A DNA stretch of 64,000 nucleotides from Aquarana catesbeiana (Eukaryota > Chordata > Amphibia > Anura > Ranidae): NCBI RefSeq assembly GCF_042186555.1, contig NC_133324.1, forward strand, positions 137,242,156 to 137,306,155, given 5' to 3'. This document shows, piece by piece, positions 55,880 through 64,000 of this stretch; within the stretch, counting starts at the first letter, position 1, and every line of letters begins with the position of its first letter. The notes beneath the pieces are model-generated. The model searched no databases and was not told the origin of the DNA. It was given only the letters and a program-made list of their open reading frames with translations. Both the position numbers and the translations under genes were made by a program.

Positions 55880-56725
55880 TGTGCACCATAAGAACAATCA
55901 TAGCAGCAGTTCAGCAGCTTGATCATTCCTACAGGCTGCGGCTGCCCTCCGGTGCTTCTCCGGGCTCACCCGTGCCATCGGCAGCCCGGAAAAAAGAAGC
56001 CGCCGCTGCTGTACAATGATCTTAGAAATTTCCGGTGACCAGATGGTCCCCAGTCATCTCTATGACCATCGGCTGGAAAGAAAGAGATCGGTCTTTTTTT
56101 TTTATCTCAATCTTTCCAGCCTGAAGGAGAGATGTGGGGTCTTATAAAGGGAAAAAAAGGGGAAAAAAAAGTGTTAGAATAAAAATTTATGGAGAAAGTG
56201 TAAAAATAAAAAAATGTAAGTAAAATAAACAATTAAATTATTATTATTTTTTTTAAAGCGCCCCTGTCCCCATGTGCTCGTGCACAGAAGCGAACGCACA
56301 TGTAAGTCGTGTCTGCATATGTAAACTTCATTCAAATCATACATGTGAGGTATCGCTGTGTGTGTTAGAGTGAGAGCAACAATTCTGGGACTAGACCTTC
56401 TTTGTAACTCTAAACTGGTAACCTGTAAAAAATGTTATAGCATCGCCTATAGAGATTTTTAAGTACCAAAGTTTGGCGCCATTCCACAAGTGTGCACAAT
56501 TTTAAAGCGTGACATGTTGGGTATATATTTACTCGGCGTAACATCATCTTTCACATTATACAAAAAATTGGGCTAACTTTACTGTTTTGTTATTTTTTTA
56601 TTCATGAAACAGTTTTTTTCTCAAAAAAAAGCGTTTGAAAATTTGTTGTGCAAATAGCGTGTGACAAAAAGGGTCAATGACTGCCACTTTATTCTCTAGG
56701 GTGTCTGCTAAAAAAATAGGACTCT
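55880..56725. mobile_element. Copy of the family seen at 1-740
   Basis: 'ccataagaacaatcatagc' near 55886, 'aaagcgcccctgtccc' near 56256 (also 50717) and 'aaagcgtgacatgttgggt' near 56502 match the fold-back element at the window start. No transposase. Confidence 0.55.
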
Positions 56726-57684
56726 CTAGGACTTGTCCAGGAACCCTCTTCTGCCCTATGTCCAGGTCCTCTGACATCTAATGCAGGGACTCCAGAGTAA
56801 AGCCTCGTACACACTACTAGTTCTACCCAGCGGGTTGAACAAAAAAAAAACCTGACAGCTCAGGTCGGAGCTGCTGTACTAACAATCCAATATTAGTACA
56901 GTGATCTACCCTGCTGTGCTATTGTGTTCTGACAGGGGGACGCTCTCTCTGCTAGAACACTCCAGTCAGCGCCCTAAGCCATTGACTGAGAGCGCAGACC
57001 GGGAGCCTGTCGGCAGACCTTTTTCGGTCATGACCCTTCGGCAGCCGGCTTCTATTGAACTGGTTGATGTCACCCGACTTCCGGCCCAGGTGTGTACCAG
57101 GCTTAGGAGAGCCCCCTCTTAGACAGTTGTCCCCAGAGCTATAGCCCCCATTAGATAATTTCCCTTCTATTCCTGTTTTGGTGACAGTGCCTATTTTTCT
57201 GATATTTTTTAACTTTCACTCTTGTTGATAACAGTCACTTGGACAAAAAGAGAGACTGAATCTCTCTGATGGGACACAGATAGCAATAACAACCTGGCAG
57301 AGGTTCTAATCCCTCTCCACTTCATCCAAAACGAAAAAAAGGCTACAGAACCACTTTAATTAAATTCTGGTAGACAGACTACCGCCCCAGCCTGTTTGAT
57401 ATTTTTTCATTTATCTGTGACTTACGAGTACGTGCGTTGTCTTTGATATTTTTATTGGAGACGTTATAATTTATAAATCTTGATCCACACTGACACAAAT
57501 TATGTAAGGGTTTCATTGTTGCTGAGACACACAGTGTTCCTGATAGCGTGTCTGTCATCACACTAATGGTGTAATTAGATATCTGCAGCTTAGTTACATA
57601 GTAATTGTAAGTTCTGTCATTTCCTTGTACAGTTAACAAGACACTCCTGTCTTCTTGTGATCAGTATCTTAATAAGACCTCCAA
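56726..57684. other. Short repeats without a gene
   Basis: 'agcctcgtacacactac' near 56803 and 'ggtgtgtaccaggctta' near 57090 are inverted (a MITE). 57130-57360 is a dispersed repeat. The minus frame 57379-57639 has no recognisable domain. Confidence 0.45.
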
Positions 57685-58016
57685 AGTATTCAGTCTAGGT
57701 GTAGATATAAATGCTAGGTGGCCATACATAGGATGGCCATGGTAATCAATGTGACCGATCTAAGAGATAAGTGAATTCCATCTGCCTGGATCACATTCCT
57801 AACCTCCAGCCTATTATCATTTATCACACTATGTGCTTTTTATATAGCTATTATTATTTTGTGAAAAACCCACATAAATACCCATGCAATGTCAAAGGTA
57901 TCCACACCACCATATATAATGAAAATGTAACAAACAACAACTATTCATAAATGTAAAAAGAATCCAAATCAAATGAACAGGACATCCTCAATAAATGTGT
58001 GACATTCCCCATATAA
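57685..58016. repeat. Direct repeat, copy A (empty hAT site)
   Basis: 332 bases match 59382-59555 joined to 62881-63072. It contains the uninterrupted site 'ctattattattttgtg' at about 57848-57863, where copy B has the hAT element. It could be a PLE pLTR or a local duplication. Confidence 0.85.
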
Positions 58017-59381
58017 GAAAAGAAGAGGTCTGGGATTTTAAATATAATGCACAACTAACAATGGGTAATATGAAACATATGAACAGAATGGTAGTTCATA
58101 AACACCAGAAAAAATATTAAAAACAGGTATTTATTCAATAGCCACAATAGCAGACTGTAATCCGTTATAATACATCATGATTATAGTTGCAAATATACAT
58201 ATGATGAGACATATACATCACAATAACACATAACACATAACTATGGGAATGTAAAACTCAGAGTTGGTTGCATAAAAGTTATAGATAACTGTAGAGACTA
58301 GACACATAATAACAATTATTCATGTAAAACCAACACGTAGCGGTACGGTTTGACCAAAGAAATTGCAGCCTAATTTTCTTGACATGTTTCGTGGAATACG
58401 CTTCACTTCCTCAGGAGCAGGTGCAATTAAACATATCTACAAAAAGTATACAAACAATATAATTGGATAATTGACAAGAAATATATGTGTTTTAGTTCTA
58501 TTTAACAGGAAGGGGAATAGAGGAAAAAAAGGAAAAATGCCCACTGGATGGATGCAATAGAGTATTGCATGTGGTGCTAGGGGCAGAGGGGCAGAGGGCT
58601 GTCTGGGGAACCACCATCCCGGGAACTGAGGGTGTGCTATCCGTCAGTACAAACATGTTTAAGGACTGTGGGAGCGGTGCAAATCTCCATTGTGGGAACC
58701 ATGATAGTATTATTGGCAGTCCACAAAAAAATCTATGGAAAATGTGTAATGAAAAGAATGTATAAATAAAAATATATATGTGTATCTATTGCCACAATGC
58801 TATATAGTGTGTGACTGCCAATTAAGTCCCAGAAGCCAGGAGAAAAAAAAAGAAAAGAAAAAGGAGAATCCATAGCCACAGTGAATTTATAATGGGACTA
58901 TATAGTGAGAATTTGAATACTCAAGAATCTATTAAAAAATACAGAGTAAATATAGGGAGCAAAAAAGTGTATGTGAAAATGATGACACCATATATAGATA
59001 GGGATCCCCTTAGGGGGGAAGGTAAATACCAATAAGTGTACAGAGAAGGGGAGAAGAAGGAAAAGGATTTGGTCAGGGAACTACTCTTCACCAACAATAT
59101 TACCTTTGGACACATATTATATCCATAGTCCCGAGTATAGTAGCAGTCAGCCAAGAAAAAAGGTGAAGTGAGAGGTATAGTCTTTGAGAGGAGGGTATAT
59201 ATACCCCTTCTAATGAGCCCGGATGCCTCCCAACATCACGTAGGCATTCTAACGAGGGGATGCATCATCACCTGATCGGCTGATGCCGCTCGAGTGTTTG
59301 GCGCCAAAACTCCCTTGTGAGATAAACGCTGATGACAAACTCTGCGTCGGTGTGTAGGCGTCACCATGTTGATGTCATATT
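58017..59381 (-). mobile_element. Probable PLE-like fragment between direct repeats
   Basis: On the minus strand it carries a hammerhead-like motif (58414-58381) with AATAAA downstream near 58131, the same layout as in the intact PLE. It is bounded by direct repeats (57685-58016 and 59382 onward). No RT frame is present; frames at 58565-58765 and 58921-59154 lack domains. Confidence 0.45.
58381..58414 (-). ncRNA. Hammerhead ribozyme-like motif
   Basis: On the minus strand: CTGAGGA (58414-58408), one extra A, stem II GTG/CAC around a 10-base loop, GAAAC (58390-58386) and ATGTC. The core is complete with N7 = G. Stem I is weak next to the core, but TTGCA/TGCAA words pair farther out. Confidence 0.5.
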
Positions 59382-59555
59382 AGTATTCAGTCTAGGTGTA
59401 GATATAAATGTTAGGTGGCCATACATAGGATGACTATGGCAATTAATGTGACCTATCTAAGAGATGAGTGAATTCCATCTGCCTGGATCACATTCCTAAC
59501 CTCCAGCCTAATATATTTTATCACACTATGTGCTTTTTATATAACTATTATTATT
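59382..59555. repeat. Direct repeat, copy B (left part)
   Basis: It matches 57685-57855 with scattered changes; it is interrupted by the hAT element and resumes at 62881. Confidence 0.85.
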
Positions 59556-60213
59556 TTTAGGGATGAGCAGAACACCCCCCGGTTCGATTTGCAGCAGAAC
59601 ATGCAAACAGGCAAAAAATTTGTTTGAACACGCAAACACCGTTAAAGTCTATGGGACACGAACGTGAAAAATCCAAAGTGCTCATTTTAAAGGCTTATAT
59701 GCAAGTTATTGCCATAAAAAGTGTTTGGGCACCTGGGTCCTGCCCCAGGGGACATGTATCAATGCAAAAAAAAGTTTTAAAAACTGACGGTTTTTCGGGA
59801 GCAGTGATTTTAATAATGCTTAAAGCGAAACAATAAAAATGAAATATTCCTTTAAATATCGTGCCTGGGGGTGTCCTTAGTATGCCTGTAAAGTAGCGCA
59901 TCTTTCCCATGTTTATAACAGTGCCCCAGCAAAATGACATTTCTAAATGAAAAAATGTCATGCAAAACTGCTCACGGCTGTAATGTATTGTCAGATCCCG
60001 GCAATATAGATAAAAATACCAAAAATACAAAAAAAAAAATGGCGTGGATGTCCCCCCCAAAATCCATACCTGGTCCATAAGGTCTGGTATGATTAATAAG
60101 GTTAACCCCGCACCCAAATTTTTAAAAAAATGTTGTGGGGTTCTCCCAGGTCCCCAGGCACTATATACTCTGAACAGCAGTATATATACTATACGGCCTA
60201 CCTTATATACTCT

Positions 60214-60600
60214 GCAGAAAATTGGGCCTTAGGTGTTGGCGGTAACAGAACACTGTAGGCCCTCACAGTTACTCTTGTTGGACGCAGGAAAGGGCCCTGC
60301 TGTGAAATATTATATCAAGAATTGTAATTACATGCCCCTGTTAAACAGGGGCAGAAAAATTGGGCCTTGGGTGGTGGTACAACAACACTGTAAACGCTCA
60401 CCGATACTCGTGTTGGGCACTGGAACGGACCCTGCTGTGAAATATTATATCAAAAGTTGTAATTACATGCCCCTGTTAAACAGGGGCAGTAAAATTGGGC
60501 CTTGGGTGGTGTGGGGGTGCCACAACTCTGTAACCCCTCACAGATGCTCTTCTTGGGTGCAGGAACAGGCCCTGCTGTAAAACATGACTGGCAGTTTCTT
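60214..60600 (+). repeat. Three tandem units of about 136 bp
   Basis: 'gcag' plus 'aaaattgggcctt' marks unit starts at 60214, 60351 and 60486. Units share 'ccctgctgtgaaatattata' and 'catgcccctgttaaacag'. Confidence 0.88.
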
Positions 60601-61105
60601 GTCCGTCTGTGGCACCCCCTCTCTCTAGGCTCATGTTACTCCCTTCCTCAACCTGGAAACCAACATTGGAGCCTTCAAATTGCTGCGCATCCTCCAGCAG
60701 CATGTACCCGACACTGTGGTCGAATAATTCTGGAGACTCCTCCGTGCATGATGGTGGGGCTACGGAAGGAGTGACTGTGGACAAGGAGCTGGTGGAATAG
60801 GCCCCTTTGGCAGCTGCGTTGGAAGGCAAACTACTCTGAGCCTGGGTGACAGAGGATGAGGAGGATGAGGACGCCTTTGTTACGCACTCCACCAACTCTT
60901 CTGCATGTTGTGGCTCAATAACACGGCCAGCAGCAGCAAAAAAAGGACAAGCGTGCCCCACGGCCACCTGCAGAGTATGCACCATGTTCACAACCACCAT
61001 TGTTGACTGTAGACTCAGAGGCTGCTTGCCCTCTTTTAGTGGCCTGTGAGCATCTGCCGCTCCTTGATGGCCTTCCGGACACGATGTATTTTTTGTTTTG
61101 CACAC
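60476..61105 (-). CDS. Open frame of unknown status inside the hAT element
   Basis: This 209-aa frame is the longest inside the hAT element. It is Ser/Ala/Glu-rich ('VTKASSSSSSSVTQAQSS'), and its last part runs into the 136-bp repeat. I recognise no BED finger, hAT catalytic motif or other domain. It could be a leftover of an element-encoded protein or chance. No promoter or splice evidence was found. Confidence 0.2.
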   Translation of the reverse strand: MCKTKNTSCPEGHQGAADAHRPLKEGKQPLSLQSTMVVVNMVHTLQVAVGHACPFFAAAGRVIEPQHAEELVECVTKASSSSSSSVTQAQSSLPSNAAAKGAYSTSSLSTVTPSVAPPSCTEESPELFDHSVGYMLLEDAQQFEGSNVGFQVEEGSNMSLERGGATDGQETASHVLQQGLFLHPRRASVRGYRVVAPPHHPRPNFTAPV

Positions 61106-61109
61106 TACA

Positions 61110-61600
61110 CACTACACTGTATTAGATACTGTGTACAATGCCTGAAGTATATTAGAAAGTGTACAATGGCTGCACTGTATTGTATACTGTGTACACCACC
61201 AGAAGTGTAGTAGAAACTGTACACACTGTATTAGATACTGTGTACTAGACTGTATATATATATTAATATACTGCCTGGCATCTGTTAGAAACTGTACACA
61301 CTGTATTAGATACTGTGTACACCGCCTGCACTGTATTAGCAACTGTACAACGGCTGCACTGTATTATATACTGTGTACACCACTAGAAATGTATTAGAAA
61401 CTGTACACACTGTATTAGATACTGTGTACACCGCCTGCACTGTATTAGCAACTGTACAACGGCTGCAATGTATTGTATACTGTGTACACCACCAGAAGTG
61501 TAGTAGAAACTGTACACACTGTATTAGATACTGTGTAGACCGCCTGCACTGTATTAGCAACTGTACACCATGGAATGAACTGTAGATATAGACTACACCG
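61110..61600 (+). repeat. 109-bp-type array, 'ctgtattagatactgtgtac' words
   Basis: 'ctgtacacac' recurs at 61292, 61401 and 61510 (period 109), each with sub-repeats of 'actgtattag' and 'ctgtgtacacc'. Frames on both strands are shadows. Confidence 0.85.
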
Positions 61601-61608
61601 AATGCAGA

Positions 61609-61611
<3 letters not shown>

Positions 61612-61653
<42 letters not shown>
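61612..61653. repeat. (TA)n microsatellite
   Basis: This is an uninterrupted TA run. Shorter TA runs lie at 62300-62318 and 62418-62452. Confidence 0.95.
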
Positions 61654-61657
<4 letters not shown>

Positions 61658-61800
61658 TGTATATATATATATTAATACACCGCCTGAAGTGTATTAGAAA
61701 CAGTACACCACGGAATGCACTATAGATATAGGCTACACTGGATGCAGAGTGTATACATCATTATATCTATATATATAGATATATATATACAAGACTGTAT

Positions 61801-62209
61801 ATATCAGAACTGGGCTCAGCCCTTCCTTTTCTGAGCTGGCCACTCAGCTGTCGGCTAATTGCCAGCTCCTATCTCTCCACAGTTACTCAGCTGTTGATGA
61901 TATCCTGCTCGTCATTCCTGCCTACTTAAGCCGTCCAGTCCAGAGGATCTCTGCCTTTGCCTTGGTCAATATCACAAAAACTATCTCCTGCGATCCTGTT
62001 CAAGACTTGCTTTGCTGACATCCCTTCTGGCTCCAGATCCTGCTTGCTGTTCCACTACATTGATTCCTGACTTCTGGCTTGGCTGACTATCCGTTCCGGT
62101 TACTGAACTCTGGCTATGTTTTTACTACATTTGTTCTTTTTACTTTTATTATTGAACAAGTGTGATTTAACTGTACTTCTGTCTCGGCCTGATTTCATGG
62201 TTTCTGACA
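61801..62209 (+). mobile_element. Solo LTR-like element (Ty3/gypsy-type look)
   Basis: The segment from 'atcagaactgggctcagccc' to 'catggtttctgaca' interrupts the TA-rich array. The C/T-rich body ('ctgcctttgccttgg', 'cctgctcgtcattcctgcc') and the ...TCTGACA end resemble amphibian gypsy-type LTRs. There is no internal region, and a TSD cannot be judged in TA-rich DNA. Confidence 0.5.
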
Positions 62210-62411
62210 ATATGTATATATATATATACAAAACCAGAAGTGTATTAGAAACAGTACACCACAGAATGCACTGTAGATATAGGCTACACTGGACGCAGAG
62301 TATATATATATATATATATGAGACTGTATATATATATATTTATTAATATACTGCCTGCACTGACTGAATATTGAGTAAACACTGAATATATACTCTATAC
62401 TAAATGCAGAG

Positions 62412-62454
<43 letters not shown>

Positions 62455-62880
62455 TAGACTGACTGTATATATATCAAATACACTGCCATTAACTGAATAA
62501 CCTGCCTGCTTAATCTAACTCAAGCTATCTCTCTGTCCACGCCAGCAACACTACACACGGCCGCTCTGTAAGCAGCCTTATCTAGTGTGGGGCGTGGACT
62601 TAGTCCCCCTGAGCCATAATTGGCCAAAGGCACCCTGCCTTTAGCGAATTATGGCTCTCTTAGCAGAGCACGCTGTGATTGACCAAAGCATGCAAGTCAG
62701 GTGCATGCTTTGGCCACTCATCATACAGCAATGCACTGCGATCTCGCGGTGCATTATGGGGCATTCCGCGGCACTCTAATTTCCCACGAACACCCCATGT
62801 GTTCGGTTCATTTTAAAACATACGAACACCCAATGTTCGAGTTGAACTTAATTTCGACTCGAACCGTGGGCTCATCCCTA

Positions 62881-63072
62881 ATTATTTTGTGGAAAACCAG
62901 AACCAGTTTTCTCTTTTCCCACATAAATACCTATGCAATGCCTTAACATGAAAGGTATCCACACCACCATATGAAATGAAAATGTAACAAACAACAACTA
63001 TTCATGATTGTAAAAAAATTCCAAATCAAATGAACAGGACATCCTCAATAAATGTGTGACATTCCCCATATA
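62881..63072. repeat. Direct repeat, copy B (right part)
   Basis: It continues copy B after the hAT element, with small insertions relative to 57856-58016 ('aaaccagaaccagttttctc' near 62893). Confidence 0.8.
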
Positions 63073-63788
63073 CATTGCAAAAGCTGTTAAAATCTCTTAA
63101 AAACACTACAATATATCTACATCCAACATACCAGTCCAAAATGTAAAAACAAGCTACCTGGAAAAAGGTACCTGGCGCCCCGTGTTGGTATGAATCCCAT
63201 AACAGTATAGTAAATAAAACTAAGTTGCCAGACAGTCAAAAAATGTAAAAAGAAATGCATTGCAAGTGCAAATAGATATAATTTCCTGAGATGGAAATAC
63301 AGTATATGTTCTGCCCATCACTCTAGGTCAGCCCTTGTCAACCTTTTTAACACAGAGGAGCCCATGAAATAACTATGAAAGTGTTACTAAACCCAGGACC
63401 CTGCATTCACTATATCTGGTCTCCCACAGTACACAGAACATGGAAATGCAATTATTTTAGTAAATACTGTATAAACTACTAAATACCCTATCTCATCAGC
63501 AGTATCCATTTTTCCATTTTTTTGACTATCATTCATCACTTATGGTGTACGTTACAATGACCTGGGCCTTACCAGCTTTGGATTCTCTGTAAGTTTTCCC
63601 AAGTAGCCGATTGTATTGAGCACATTTTAGCCTGGTAATATGGGTGCAAGTACAGTATATAGAATTGTTTTTAAGTGAATTTATCTGAGGATGTCCTTTT
63701 CATTTGCTTTGGAGTATTGTATTACAGTTATTGTTTACACTGGGAAAGAAAGTGATAGGAATATCCAACATTTTGAGGTGCCACTAGA
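63073..63788. other. Unassigned stretch with short repeat pieces
   Basis: 'cagcccttgtcaacctttttaa' near 63330 looks like a hAT-like MITE end. 63380-63510 resembles 37620-37660 ('actaaatacc', 'tctcatcagcagtat'). No gene. Confidence 0.4.
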
Positions 63789-64000
63789 ATTTTTTTTTGT
63801 ATAATATATGTTTATTAATTTTCCAATATGAGTTTGCAATATAAACTTACAAATACACACAAAAGTAAATAAGAGGGAAAAGATAAGTAGAAAAAAAAGA
63901 GGGGGGTTAGAACCCCTAAGAGAAAGAAAAGGTAAAATAAGTGCCACTATGCATTCAGAGTAATACATATATTTTAAATAATTTTTAATACAGATATGCT
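63789..64000 (-). mobile_element. 3' end of an L1-like LINE, runs off the window
   Basis: The oligo-T at 63790-63798 followed by 'gtataatatatgtttattaa' matches the layout at 39828-39865 (oligo-T, 'gtataataagtttttatttt'). It is the minus-strand poly(A) end of a LINE whose body lies beyond 64000. Confidence 0.65.

Larger units (their letters stand above)
59556..62880. mobile_element. hAT-type element, 3.3 kb, perfect 8-bp TSD
   Basis: The ends are TAGGGATGAGC and 'gctcatcccta', with 'ccggttcg' / 'cgaacc' just inside. The flank ATTATTTT occurs once on each side, an exact 8-bp TSD, and the unoccupied site is seen in copy A at 57855. Inside are a three-unit tandem repeat, a 109-bp array, (TA)n tracts and a solo LTR. 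No hAT transposase was recognised, so it is non-autonomous. Confidence 0.9.

Overview
The window looks like gene-poor, transposon-packed frog DNA. The repeat families fit an anuran genome, most likely a true frog (Ranidae). This rests on remembered repeat families (short TTAA-flanked elements, elements starting near GTACACACGATCGG, hammerhead-bearing Penelope-like ends, L1-type LINEs), not on a search. I see no host protein-coding exon, tRNA or rRNA that I could defend. Nearly all coding capacity belongs to mobile elements, and the order in which they inserted can be read from target-site duplications (TSDs).

1-3.5 kb: a fold-back element, a short inverted-repeat element, and a TTAA-type element. 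3.5-13 kb: a nested stack. The innermost and youngest layer is a full-length Penelope-like retroelement (PLE, 5452-11624). It has an RGG-rich ORF1, an RT/GIY-YIG ORF2, two 599-bp direct repeats differing at one base, an inverted 82-bp 5' piece, a hammerhead-ribozyme-like motif and a 13-bp TSD. It lies inside an LTR-like element (from 4349), which lies inside an older PLE fragment bounded by a 16-bp TSD (3781-3796 / 12228-12243), itself in a further repeat.

13-39 kb: mostly short inverted-repeat DNA transposons and fragments. These include TTAA elements at 14.9, 20.5, 25.7 and 31.4 kb, a hAT element with a perfect 8-bp TSD and an internal 21-bp satellite at 23.2 kb, a Tigger-like element inside an LTR-like element at 21.5 kb, a Tc1-like transposase relic at 24.6-25.4 kb, a LINE RT relic at 30 kb and an 84-bp palindrome at 37.5 kb. 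39.8-46.4 kb: a full-length L1-type LINE on the minus strand (ORF2 1301 aa intact; ORF1 broken by one TAG), with a 14-bp TSD, inserted in a PIF/Harbinger-like element.

46.8-52 kb: satellites, and a piggyBac-type element (from 47795) inserted in a TTAA of another DNA transposon. It keeps the N- and C-terminal parts of a transposase but has lost the catalytic core. 52-64 kb: mostly unrecognised sequence, then a hAT element (59556-62880) whose empty site survives in a nearby duplicate, a solo LTR, (TA)n tracts, and the 3' end of another L1-like element running off the window.

The strongest unifying signal is a set of hammerhead-like motifs, each followed by AATAAA within roughly 60-280 nt. One lies in the intact PLE and others in dispersed PLE-like fragments.
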